Part shown: one piece after another, positions 55,401 to 62,236 of the stretch
Numbering within the stretch: the first letter of the stretch is position 1
How the letters are laid out: every line of letters begins with the position of its first letter
Origin: Lytechinus pictus
Taxonomy: Eukaryota > Echinodermata > Echinoidea > Temnopleuroida > Toxopneustidae
DNA: 64,000 bases
Direction of reading: 5' to 3'
Assembly: GCF_037042905.1 (NCBI RefSeq)
Contig: NC_087257.1
Coordinates: 13,800,001-13,864,000 of the forward strand
Translations under genes and position numbers: made by a program
Notes under the pieces: generated by a model
What the model saw: the letters and a program-made list of their open reading frames with translations, nothing else
Database searches by the model: none
What the model was told of the DNA's origin: nothing

Positions 55401-57658
55401 TCGCAAGAATCCCCGTTAAATTACGAGAACATTTTTAGGCTAAAAAATACCCATTAATTATTCCTGCATTCACACCGCCCCGAAACATACCCTTCGGGTT
55501 AAATTCCTGAAGTTAGGAGCATGCGCAGTATGGTCTAATAAGCAGGCAAGGCGCGAGATTCAAAACCACTAGCCCAGCAGCCACCCACGGCGCCCGCGCC
55601 CAACAACACGCTGTGCTAAAAGTTCCCGTAAATTGCTTTCACATTGCCAAAATACCTGCGACCTTGGAAAAATCCCCGCGAAAGTTATCGTAATTTCGCC
55701 AAGTACCTACTATTTAGCGGGTATTTTCTTTTGGGGAAATTACGCGTAGTTTGCTTTCACATTACCAAAGTACCTGGTATTTTCTGATCGGGGTAAATTT
55801 CCCGATCAGAGAATACCTGGAACTGACGAACTTCGAGGTGGTCTGAAACCACCTAAATCATTTTAACCTTTTCCTCTCATCGTGTGCCCGAGACTACGGA
55901 TGATCTTCTCTTTTATCAGTTACCTTTCTGGCTGATCTATATCGACTTATGTTAGAGGTTACACCTGGCTTAACCCACAAGAAAGAACATGCAAGACGAC
56001 CCATTCGTTATAGACCTATGAGGTATCCTATCTTTACATCTATGAACCTGAAAAGTAATAAGCCCATTTGTCGTGTCCTGCTACCTTTGATCTATAAACA
56101 CTACTTACGTGAACATTCTGGTACTTCTCCATGCCAGGATACGTTTGAGCTATCGGGTTGAGCGAGACAAGTAAGGACATCATTGTTGATCTCATATCCA
56201 ACATCGCACTCAAAATAGCAGGTCGATCCAAAGTTTCTGTTACACTCCCCTTTCAATCCCCCATTTTCTAACAAGGTTGGTTCTTCACACTGAGTAACTA
56301 GGGCAGATTAAAGAGAGAAATATCACCAATCACAGTACAGCTTGACAGTAGAAATGACAGAGGCAAATTTTGTTAATTGTCTGTATTTGGAATAGGCTTC
56401 AAATTCCCTTGAGATAAATGTAGGCATATGCAACTAATAGTTACGCTTACAAATATAAAGTACTTGCACTCTAAATTCCAAGGATTCAATACAAATTCAA
56501 TTCAGCTGAGAAAAGTAACCTGCCGAATATTAGATTTAGACTTAAGCCTTGTTTGATTTAGACATAAAGCTAAAAGGGTTAGAATTTAAAAACGAATCCT
56601 AAAATTGAATCAGTACGTACTTTGACAGGTAGGCGTCGTTGTGTCCCACGCTCCATCTGATCCTGTCATTAAACACCGACTCGTCTCTTGCCCATCAAGA
56701 ATGTATCCCGTGCTGCAACTAAAGGTACACTCAGAACCTTGGACGTAACCATCTGGGCAATTCACTTGAAGAGGAAGGTCCACAGAAAGTGCAGGGCAAT
56801 GCACCACTGTCCAATAAGGTAATATCATGAATTAATAAAAGTAAGTGATTTCTGCATGGCAGTTATACTCTCCTCACACCCTTTTCAATGTTGTATTCAT
56901 TTTAGATATCACGTTGGAATAAACGCGTAATTGATTTGATAAACAAGTCAGGTAAAGCCATGCAATTTCCAAAAGTTGTCTTTTGAAAGATATGGTAAAA
57001 GAACTTAAGTTTTCTCATCTAAATATCCTGACATTAAGGTCCAATTAGCCACAAGTAACGATTCGGAAACAGGTAGGTGTTTTGGTCATTGATCGATACA
57101 GTCGTTGATCGTTTTGTCATTGTTCATCATCGGGAAATTTTCAATTTTTTTACAAAGATCTTACAGCTTTGGTGGGATTGCGGCCGACATAGCACCTGTT
57201 GGTGCTTCAATCGAGAACATTCGGAGCTTGAACGATTTGTGCACATAAAAAAAAAACGGATCACTTTGTCATGAAACTGATGGATTGTTTTATTTGGAAA
57301 TTAAGGAAAATTATGTTTTGTTTACAATACACGCGGCTCATGGGATAATACAAACACATTTGAAAACCAATAAGAACGTCTTACTTTCTTTGTAATGTAG
57401 TCCTACCTCTTACAGTAATAGTAAATGTGCACGTCGCTTTATTTCCTGAACTATCCGTTGCAGTGAACATAACCATATGATTGCCTTCTTGAAGCGCACT
57501 CTCAGTTACAGGACCCTGTTCTTGGATAACAGGGATTGATTCTCCAGAGTTGTCCGACGCTGATGGTGTGGTCCATGTCACAACGGCAGATGTTTCCAGA
57601 GGCGCGGCAGTAACCGTCCGTGAAACAGGGCATCCTGTAAAGGTTGGCGCCTGCACGT
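30028..57658 (-). CDS. SVEP1-like secreted mosaic protein (HYR, CCP/sushi, Eph-like Cys-rich), 26 exons, 5' incomplete
   Basis: I placed 26 minus-strand exons with consistent AG/GT sites and reading phases, coding about 1675 residues. Order from the N-terminal side: HYR, 5 CCP, HYR, 3 CCP, HYR, 3 CCP, HYR, 2 CCP, HYR, HYR, CCP, a Cys/Arg-rich linker, then Eph-receptor-like GCC2/GCC3 modules. CCP modules show the four-cysteine pattern with the Trp before the last Cys; HYR modules show the 'PP....CP', 'V.W..P', 'DN.G' and 'G...V.Y.A.D..GN...C.F...V' patterns. The tail HYR-HYR-CCP-linker-GCC2 matches the order in the N-terminal half of vertebrate SVEP1, an extracellular adhesion protein. The first exon here starts in phase 1, so at least one upstream exon is missing. 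It could equally be an echinoderm-specific HYR/CCP protein with a matrix or immune role. Confidence 0.85.
30201..32217. other. Introns between exons 24, 25 and 26
   Basis: AT-rich intron sequence apart from exon 25. A G/C-run pair near 31410-31485 resembles a decayed hAT-type end. No other gene is supported. Confidence 0.5.
30824..30985 (-). CDS. HYR/CCP gene exon 25: Eph-receptor-like GCC2/GCC3 module
   Basis: VPCPIGYYLDMATK, CNPCDLGFYQD, CKPCREDTST and GATDAKQCKG: the full repeat with the conserved 'GFYQ' and 'GA....C'. Phase 1-1. Confidence 0.85.
32218..32356 (-). CDS. HYR/CCP gene exon 24: linker and start of Eph-like module
   Basis: DNMAERKGGDAP at the start and GCDEGHYFDKVDLKC at the end, the typical opening of a GCC2/GCC3 repeat. 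Phase 0 to 1, GTAAGA donor. Confidence 0.8.
32747..32929. mobile_element. MITE in HYR/CCP intron, inverse copy
   Basis: In reverse complement it matches the element at 8490-8633: a 'tagacctta(t)gca' start, a 'cgccatctta' core, 'cattgccttg', and a 'tatgcataagttct' end. Confidence 0.55.
33168..33427 (-). CDS. HYR/CCP gene exon 23: Cys/Arg-rich linker
   Basis: Reads ETLYYPSPCSEN, FLDILKASEFGYICED, VNVSCG and then SDRRRRH. The spacing of cysteines and the following basic run resemble the segment between the sushi and Eph-like modules of SVEP1. RRRR could be a furin-type cleavage site. Phase 1 to 0. Confidence 0.75.
33428..35700. repeat. Introns around exon 22, with (TA)n microsatellite
   Basis: A (TA)n tract of about 65 bases at 34612-34677 lies just beyond exon 22. 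The rest is AT-rich intron without a recognisable gene. Confidence 0.7.
34357..34551 (-). CDS. HYR/CCP gene exon 22: CCP domain
   Basis: VSRCPQLYPPENGAL, QFCSMLCEKGYD and WSPHSEVPGCSG. Last CCP of the gene; phase 1-1. Confidence 0.85.
35701..35946 (-). CDS. HYR/CCP gene exon 21: HYR domain
   Basis: KVQPVITSCPLGGEV, VKYEHPSYSPIPG and CYVSDPETGLQSEC. Directly follows another HYR without a CCP between, as in SVEP1. Phase 1-1. Confidence 0.85.
36240..36440. mobile_element. Decayed hAT-type element, intron 20
   Basis: CAGTGGCGCTCCTAGG at the left and, inverted, CACTAGCGTACCTACGG at the right, with G-runs and a C-run inside and a tandem 'catgggtggtgg' repeat. No target duplication is recognisable. 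Confidence 0.45.
36541..36792 (-). CDS. HYR/CCP gene exon 20: HYR domain
   Basis: DEVPPTILDCPQSPL, NPRAIDNFDTD and FTDEAGNSVSCVF. Phase 1-1, GTAAGT donor. Confidence 0.9.
37203..37406 (-). CDS. HYR/CCP gene exon 19: CCP domain
   Basis: TSCTPLVVPDEV, GTVCTMSCDFLL and ISVIPCKG. The usual Trp region reads EWDQELD. Phase 1-1. Confidence 0.85.
37560..37905. repeat. 41-bp minisatellite, intron 18
   Basis: About eight imperfect copies of a unit like 'ggactgaagatcttcaaa' followed by 'tccaactatataccaagtat'. Copies vary by substitutions and small indels. Confidence 0.8.
38247..38435 (-). CDS. HYR/CCP gene exon 18: CCP domain
   Basis: RECETLSPPEHGYL, SACHLECSEGYILEG and YEDEPVCR. Phase 1-1; recovered by reading the correct frame, since a competing frame on the same strand is longer. 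Confidence 0.85.
38436..39556. repeat. Intron 17 with (GAA)n tract and GGTGCA-rich element
   Basis: A (GAA)n purine tract lies at 38640-38690. Bases about 39265-39540 carry repeated 'aggtgca' motifs in both orientations and end in 'cccatttcttagtgtg', typical of an inverted-repeat element, though I cannot fix its left end. Confidence 0.5.
39557..39802 (-). CDS. HYR/CCP gene exon 17: HYR domain
   Basis: DLQAPEFEDCPQDM, VEWSVVVRDNH, SCSAVDEAGNEGLC and FTLEVKG. Unsplit HYR, phase 1-1. Confidence 0.9.
40257..40489. mobile_element. Small Tc1/mariner-like MITE
   Basis: Starts CAGTGCGTTCC after TA and ends GGGACGCACTA before TA, matching the ends of the larger element at 41291-43077. The interior is mostly (TA)n and (CA)n microsatellite. 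Confidence 0.55.
40691..40891 (-). CDS. HYR/CCP gene exon 16: CCP domain
   Basis: ISCEVLSEPTS, DICTLECEQSGFK and TWSGNTEEVQCVG. Phase 1-1. Confidence 0.85.
41291..43077. mobile_element. Large foldback element with TA target duplication
   Basis: Both ends begin CAGTGCGTCCCA (right end inverted), flanked by TA at 41289-41290 and 43078-43079. The inverted arms match over about 200 bp, including 'gagcgagcac' and 'tgaaaattagggtgggc'; more diverged inverse and direct repeats continue inward (for example 'catgcattaaatttcaattta' at about 42383 and 42743). Ends and target are those of Tc1/mariner elements. No transposase is visible in its 1787 bp. Confidence 0.8.
43278..43460 (-). CDS. HYR/CCP gene exon 15: CCP domain
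   Basis: QTCLPLQVPEFAYAPGC, TTCTFLCEPGYSGEG and VWPRTDFVCES. Phase 1-1. The next intron (2.4 kb) holds a large foldback element. Confidence 0.85.
44210..44398 (-). CDS. HYR/CCP gene exon 14: CCP domain
   Basis: VHRCSALHSPLHGF, SECSFSCDGGYDLEG and PAWNKHTPTCQS. Phase 1-1. Confidence 0.85.
44814..45027. mobile_element. MITE with ~50-bp terminal inverted repeats
   Basis: GGGGGGTGTTTCACAAAG at the left pairs with CTTTGTGAAACACCCCCC at the right; the match continues through 'aagtatgacttaagtcgcacttaa' with few mismatches. The middle has 'gcgcgcg' motifs. It lies in the intron after exon 13. Confidence 0.8.
45370..45488 (-). CDS. HYR/CCP gene exon 13: HYR domain, second half
   Basis: LDPSHTSGSTFPEG, TTTIQYKATDG and SMIIEVTG. 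Phase 2 to 1, GTAAGT donor; joins exon 12 exactly. Confidence 0.85.
46506..46641 (-). CDS. HYR/CCP gene exon 12: HYR domain, first half
   Basis: DIQPPTFNLNCPHKVG at the start and HFEEPIPQDNSGIV near the end. Enters in phase 1, leaves in phase 2: a second HYR split by an intron, at a different place from exons 7/8. Confidence 0.85.
46832..46975 (+). mobile_element. tRNA-derived SINE fragment
   Basis: TGGCTCAGTTGG at 46841-46852 is a perfect RNA polymerase III A box in a tRNA-like 5' part (GGTGTGTTGGCTCAGTTGGT). The B box downstream is degraded ('gagttcctgtt'). The element lies in intron 11, antisense to the gene. Confidence 0.55.
47095..47292 (-). CDS. HYR/CCP gene exon 11: CCP domain
   Basis: EMVTCPARLDIPYG at the start, STCTFTCEAGFRLDG and WAPSEDSVCVG later. 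Phase 1-1, GTATGT donor. Confidence 0.85.
47691..47835. mobile_element. MITE with CCAGGGGAG ends
   Basis: CCAGGGGAGTGTTTCAT at the left and, inverted, CCAGGGGAGCGTTTCAT at the right, with 'ttgtcggac' inverse repeats further in. 145 bp, noncoding. Confidence 0.75.
48283..48477 (-). CDS. HYR/CCP gene exon 10: CCP domain
   Basis: VRCNTPSITNGF at the start, TSCEFSCNTGYM and TTWSGEDFQCTG later. Phase 1-1. Confidence 0.85.
48719..48946 (-). CDS. HYR/CCP gene exon 9: CCP domain
   Basis: VCRCAPLQIPEDS at the start, SVCTISCEIGYELS and ATWSGVDPVCES later. 228 bases, phase 1-1. Confidence 0.85.
49332..49500 (-). CDS. HYR/CCP gene exon 8: HYR domain, second half
   Basis: AFDLGTTIEATLLS at the start, FLEGIHTLVYQARDSS and ADCSFSVTVTG at the end. 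Phase 0 to 1, GTATGT donor. Confidence 0.8.
49501..50425. other. Intron inside the second HYR domain
   Basis: AT-rich intron splitting exons 7 and 8; nothing else recognised. Confidence 0.6.
50426..50529 (-). CDS. HYR/CCP gene exon 7: HYR domain, first half
   Basis: DITPPEPTCPVDVV at the start, ending SLWEPIL before a GTTTGT donor. Enters in phase 1 and leaves in phase 0, so an intron splits this HYR. The exact donor is inferred from the partner exon. Confidence 0.65.
51659..51787. mobile_element. MITE with GGGGYCYGTTGCAGAAA ends
   Basis: GGGGTCTGTTGCAGAAAAAGT at the left pairs with ACTCTTTCTGCAACGGGCCCC at the right, with 'ttgattg' and 'gcgcg' motifs between. 129 bp; lies just beyond the donor of exon 6. 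Confidence 0.75.
51836..52054 (-). CDS. HYR/CCP gene exon 6: CCP domain
   Basis: VTCLVPIPEESG at the start, SCSFECVDGYSLAEG and EWDGTPVSCKG later. 219 bases, phase 1-1. A MITE lies 48 bases beyond its donor (51659-51787). Confidence 0.85.
52544..52741 (-). CDS. HYR/CCP gene exon 5: CCP domain, first cysteine replaced
   Basis: Contains GTVCTISCQHGYEATG and SWSGDSIQCIG. The usual first cysteine is not visible near the start (FDDVPIPMN), so this module is atypical. Phase 1-1. Confidence 0.8.
52742..53996. other. Intron 4, no gene seen
   Basis: AT-rich with ATT/ATTATC low complexity. A + strand frame near 53343-53579 has no domain or context and is not called. Confidence 0.5.
53997..54191 (-). 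CDS. HYR/CCP gene exon 4: CCP domain
   Basis: IYCTKPPL at the start, CQFVCTEGYYL in the middle and TWSGTFPTCSC at the end. Phase 1-1, GTAAGT donor. Confidence 0.85.
54192..56108. repeat. Intron 3 with tandem motif and strong hairpin
   Basis: Bases about 55430-55830 hold two copies of 'tttcacattrccaaartacctg' (about 55640 and 55754). A hairpin follows: GGTATTTTCTGATCGG and its inverse at 55776-55792 and 55801-55817 around an 8-base loop, 16 of 17 positions paired. It is probably an undescribed inverted-repeat element. The remainder is plain intron. Confidence 0.55.
56109..56297 (-). CDS. HYR/CCP gene exon 3: CCP domain
   Basis: TQCEEPTLLENGG at the start and SWHGEVPECS at the end, GTAAGT donor. 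The acceptor CCTAG was chosen over a nearby TCAG because only it keeps the frame. Confidence 0.85.
56621..56806 (-). CDS. HYR/CCP gene exon 2: CCP domain
   Basis: VVHCP at the start, FSCSTGYILDG in the middle, W..TTPTCQ at the end. 186 bases, phase 1-1, GTACGT donor. Confidence 0.85.
57417..57658 (-). CDS. HYR/CCP gene exon 1 of 26: HYR domain
   Basis: The exon extends to a GTAGGA donor just below (low boundary 57407). It reads DVQAPTFTGCP at the start and ends TCTFTITVR, in phase 1-1. Full HYR with 'VVTWTTPSASDNSG' and 'FTATDSSGNKATC'. Most upstream exon found. Confidence 0.85.
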
Positions 57659-58502
57659 CTGGATGAAAAGAAAACCGCGTATGTGTTTATGAAATTAAAT
57701 GATGAAATATAATAAAATATAGGGCATGTTGTAATGGACGGAAGGGTGTTGTTCCAGAATGAAAATAATATGGGTGAGCTTGGCGATGTCTAAATTTAGG
57801 TTAGACAGATCGTATTACAAGTTTGGAGAGTTAGTAATAATGAAACCGATGCAAATATATACATACATGTATATAATCCCTTACAAAAATGTCGTGTGGT
57901 ATAAATATGTGGTACCCGGCTTTACCACACGAATTACCACATGAATGTAGGTTACCACTTGGTTACCACATGAACATCTGTGGTAATTTTCCATATCCTT
58001 GTGTGGTAACGTCAGCTGGTAGCTGTGGTAATTTGTTGTCTATGTGGTACTTCTGTGGTAAAACAAAATTACCACATGAATGCATGTTACCTCATGATGC
58101 CATTGTGTGGTAATATAAATTCAAATATGTGGTATTTGTGTGGTATTGTTATATTTCTGTGGTAAATCAAAATTACCACAGGAATGCATGTTACCACATG
58201 ATGCCATTGTGTGGTAATGTAAATTCAAATATGTGGTATTTGTGTGGTATTGTATACTTCTGTGGTAAATCAAAATTACCACATGAATGCATGTCCCTCA
58301 TGATGCCATTGTGTGGTAATGTAAATTCAAATATGTGGTATTTGTGTGGTATTGTTATACTGCTGTGGTAAATCAAAATTACCACATAAAAGCATGTTAC
58401 CGCATTAGCCCATTGTGTGGTAATGTAAATTCAAATATGTGGTATTTTTGTGGTGTTATGCTCTGCGGTAAATCAAACTTACTGCATGAATGCAATACCA
58501 CA

Positions 58503-59980
58503 CACTGGCGTAAATCCCGGGGGATGCATGGGGGGATATATCCCCCCCCCCACTATTCGAGGAGGGGGGAATGGCCTGTACAAACATCCCCCCACTTTTT
58601 ACGAAAGAAATGAAAAAAAAATCACAAGAGATAATTGTTTTATTGGTGAAAATTCTTCCTAAAATACCGCTTAACAAATAAAACAATATTATTGAATCAT
58701 AAAATGCAAATAAAGAGCCAGTTCACCATTTCCAAACGAAATACTTATGTCCTTATTATAACATTGAAGAGAAACCCCCGTTTCTTCCAATTCATCAATG
58801 TTGGGGTCTTTGGGAAGGGATTAAGATGGAATGTCAATTTTTTTTTAATGTAATCTCTAATAAAACCATTAACCATCATGGGGTAAAAAAGATAATAATA
58901 TTGGAGGGGTATTTGCCATATGGACATACAGTGGCGTAACTACGGGGGGCATGGGGGCACATCCCCCCCCCCATCGGCTGACCAAAAAAAAAACGGGGAA
59001 AGGGGAAAGGAGAAAAGAGGGAGAAAGGAAGAGAAACGTAGTGGGAAAGAAGAAAATATTATTCATTATAATGTTATATTATATTATAATTATGTTATAT
59101 TACATTACATAAGAAACATATTCATCATAACTTTATGAAACATAATTTGCCCAGGGCCTACGTCTTCATTGTTCCTGGTGCTCGCATTGTCTGTTTAACG
59201 TGATATATAATCCTGTTGTACTAAAACATCCCGTTTTCAAGTCAATATAAACCAAATATATTTCCTATCATTGTTTTATGTAGTGACATATGCTTCTTTT
59301 TCACGACTAAAAAAGTGATTGCCCCATGTTAAGGTCTTCGTATATATGAAACATTTCCTGTCCGTGATTACGTTCGCATTAGTGGATTGGTGAGATATGT
59401 CTGCTTTTCATAAATTCCTAAAATCAGTCCTTAAAATGTCCCTTCTGATCTGAATATCAAAAATTTTCAGCTCGCGCTTCGTGCTCGCATCATTTGGTTA
59501 ATGAAATACGTATGGTCCTAGTTATTTCTTTCAAAAAAAACCTTAGAATGCCCCACTTTCGGTCTGAATTATCTAAATTTTCAGCCCGCGCTTCGCGCTT
59601 GCATTGTTTGGCGAGACATGTACCTATCATGATTACACAAATTTGATTATAATGTCCCTTTTTAGGTGTGAATATAAAAAAATTTCAGCTCGCGCTTCGC
59701 GCTCGCATTATTTGATCAGTGAGATACATATCAGTTTAATGACATCGTCCTTAAAATGTCTCTATTAGGGCAGTATAACTGGCAACTGAGCGCGCTCACT
59801 AGCGCACTCACTCAGTGATTCAAAATTTTTGCTGGTGCCCCCCCCCAATGCCGTGACCCACGGTACGCCACTGTGGACATATCAATGGCAATTCCTTGCT
59901 TATCTAAAAACATGATTGCAAAAAAAATGCCAAAATATTTCAGTCATCCCCCCACCCATCAACACGGATTTACGCCAGTG
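58503..59980. mobile_element. Outer hAT-type element in the tandem array
   Basis: CACTGGCGTAAATCC at the left end and its exact inverse GGATTTACGCCAGTG at the right end, flanked by perfect 8-bp duplications ATACCACA (58495-58502 and 59981-59988). Without the inner element and its duplicated target it is about 525 bp. Noncoding. Confidence 0.9.
58929..59873. mobile_element. Inner hAT-type element nested in the outer one
   Basis: CAGTGGCGTA at the left and TACGCCACTG at the right are terminal inverted repeats. Perfect 8-bp duplications TGGACATA flank them (58921-58928 and 59874-59881). Inside are three copies of a roughly 110-base repeat beginning 'tcagctcgcgcttcg' (59467, 59581, 59685). Noncoding. 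Confidence 0.9.
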
Positions 59981-60573
59981 ATACCACATGATGCTATTGT
60001 GTGGTTATGTCAATTCAAATATGTGGTATTTGTGTGGTATTGTTATACTGCTGTGGTAAATCAAAATTACCACAGGAATGCATGTTACCACATGATGCCA
60101 TTGTGTGGTAATGTACATAAATTCAAATATGTGGTATTGTATACTTCTGTGGTAAATCAAAATTACCACATGAATGCATGTACCTCATGATGCCATTGTG
60201 TGGTAATGTAAATTCAAATATGTGGTATTTGTGTGGTATTGTTATACTGCTGTGGTAAATCAAAATTACCACATGAAAGCATGTTACCGCATTAGCCCAT
60301 TGTGTGGTAATGTAAATTCAAATATGTGGTATTTTTGTGGTGTTATATGCTCTGCGGTAAATCAAACTTACCGCATGAATGCAATACCACATTATGATAT
60401 TGTGTGGTAATGTCAATTCAAATATGTGGTATTTGTGCGTTATTGCCCTTCTGTTGAAAATCAGAAATACCACACAAAAAAGTTATCACACCCATAACTT
60501 AGACCCCCCTCAGCTCACCCCCTATCAGAATTAAAAATTGATTCGCCGGGGGGGGGGGGGGCGGTGACAGGCT

Positions 60574-60593
60574 TGCGCATGCGCACTTATATA
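60574..60593 (+). promoter_or_regulatory. Candidate promoter: NRF-1 palindrome and TATA
   Basis: TGCGCATGCGCA at 60574-60585 is a perfect NRF-1-type site, followed at once by TATATA (60588-60593). A start codon with a good splice donor follows about 110 bases later. A G-run precedes it. Confidence 0.55.
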
Positions 60594-60704
60594 CCGCCAA
60601 CATTTGAAAAGAATTCCGTTGCGTTGCAGTTTATTGAGCTCCATCGAGAAGTGTGACGAAGAAGGCCGTTAATAATTCAACTACTTAAAGAATACGGGTT
60701 AGAT

Positions 60705-60744
60705 ATGGACAACGACTTCGAAGACATTTGCAGTAGGCTAAACA
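60705..60744 (+). CDS. Candidate first coding exon of an unidentified + strand gene
   Basis: ATG GAC AAC GAC TTC opens 13 codons (MDNDFEDICSRLN) and meets a GTAAGT donor in phase 1. The acidic start, the promoter signals upstream and the consensus donor are the evidence. Joining to 62064 in phase 1 reaches a stop after about 20 residues, so the true next exon may be different or beyond the window. No family is recognised. Confidence 0.4.
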
Positions 60745-62063
60745 GTAAGTTAGATAACCATTTTCTATGATTTTATTTTCGTAGTTTGTTAAATGCCCCG
60801 GCTTGCAACTAGCTAAAGATTTCGTCAATGAAAATGACATGACACTGGCAATCCCATCCTGTCTAACCGGGCGCTCGCCCGGCCCCGAGGCCGAGCGCCT
60901 GCTCGCTGCTGTGATGTGGACCACTGGCTGGTGGTCTCAAAGTCTGCACACAGCATACCTAACGATTTGAGTTTAGATTTAACGTGAATTTCCTATTATT
61001 TTACAAAATCTTTCAATTGATGATGTTCCTTGTATTCTTATGAGTAAGTGTGCAAAAAAAATCATAAAAAATTGAGAGAAATAATTGATTTTCTTGGGAA
61101 AAAATCTCGGCCAGTCATGGTAATTTTGATTGAACAAAATGATTAGTGAATAGTGGTAGGATATGGGGGTCGGGTGTCCGGACAGTTTATTTTTTTGTCT
61201 TTGGATTACACTAAAAATATGAATTCAATACTTTTAATCATCTTCTATTTTGTTCCTTATAATATTTCCTAACATTTTGTACTAAAAATTGATGGAACTT
61301 CGCTTGTAATTTTTTCCAAATGACTTTCTAAAATTGATCGTCCGGACACACAACAACTGGGTAATACTAATAGTGGCCGATGTCTGCGCACCTATTCACT
61401 TTACACAGACCTATTACACATGATGCGAAGATTTCGATAAGAAAGCAGTCACAGAGGCTGCATTTTGAGGCCGTCACATGAAATGCCCAGGAAAGAGTTC
61501 CATATGCAATTCCAATGCACCCCCCACCAACATGATAAAAAATAAGATTGTTGAGACTTAATTCCATTCCAGTTCGTTCATTTCAGATTTTTCTATAATT
61601 TTTTTTTACCGTTGTGTTGGCACCTAAGTTGGGACTTGAGATCACCTCGTTTTATTTGCAGTCAAGACCTGTTCCTGCTATGCTAGCGAGAAGTGCTGAT
61701 ACCGGAAGGGGTATTTTAACGATTATCAGCCAATAGTTCGACTAGACTTGACTCACAGAGTGACACAGACCCTTGAGTAAATAAACCGATGTCTATGGAC
61801 AATTACACACACTAGATACATCCATACATGCTCGAAATGTGATGGAATAAAGCCATATTTTAGTATGTATTTCCACTCCTAGTACTATCCACTCCCCCAT
61901 CATATATGTTCTATATTGTGCTAGATATATTATTCTGAACCTTCTTCATGTTTTTCAATTTTAGGGGAGTGCATATGGAACTCTTGCCAATGCCCTAAAT
62001 TCATTATTTTCCCACCATTTTGAGTCAGATTTTTTATGAATAGATCTGTTTATGACATTTCAG
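60745..62063. other. Putative intron, no gene seen
   Basis: Ordinary AT-rich sequence with a short GC-rich inverted patch near 60868-60900 (gggcgctcgcccgg). No exon supported. Confidence 0.4.
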
Positions 62064-62236
62064 GAGAAAGAGAGGGAGACCCAAAACTACCTGTCCTGGC
62101 ATCACATTTGAGGAGAAGAAGTCGGTGAATATGACCTAGCCCGGGGGAGTTTCCAGAAGAAGGCCCAGAACCACCGGCCGCCAGGAGTGGAGGTCCTTTG
62201 TTGTTGCTCTACATGTCAGGAGGCATCGGGCAGTAG
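62064..62236 (+). other. Candidate spliced exon of the same + strand transcript
   Basis: Bounded by TTTCAG and GTAAGA, with a purine-rich, less AT-rich interior unlike its surroundings. One frame reads RKRGRPKT, like an AT-hook core, but it does not join the first exon in phase and stops at TAG, so coding is not claimed. Confidence 0.3.

Larger units (their letters stand above)
57890..60480. repeat. ~104-bp tandem repeat array, interrupted by nested hAT elements
   Basis: Units recur every 103-105 bases (starts of 'attaccaca.gaatgcatg' at about 58067, 58172, 58275 and 58378, then again after the insertion). Each unit contains many ACCACA and TGTGGT hexamers, so it can fold on itself. The array is split at 58503-59980 by a transposon. 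The open frames across it change with unit phase and are not genes. Confidence 0.85.

Noticed and set aside
30028-57658. Hyalin as identity of the minus-strand gene
   Set aside because: Hyalin is built of tandem HYR repeats; here CCP modules outnumber HYR and Eph-like modules follow, which fits SVEP1-like proteins better.
57890-60480. Regularly spaced repeats suggesting a CRISPR-like array
   Set aside because: The whole 104-base unit repeats, with no unique spacers, in an intron-rich eukaryotic region; it is a minisatellite.
62064-62150. AT-hook-like RKRGRPK reading in a candidate exon
   Set aside because: The frame does not match the phase of the upstream ATG exon and soon meets a stop; not enough to call a DNA-binding protein.
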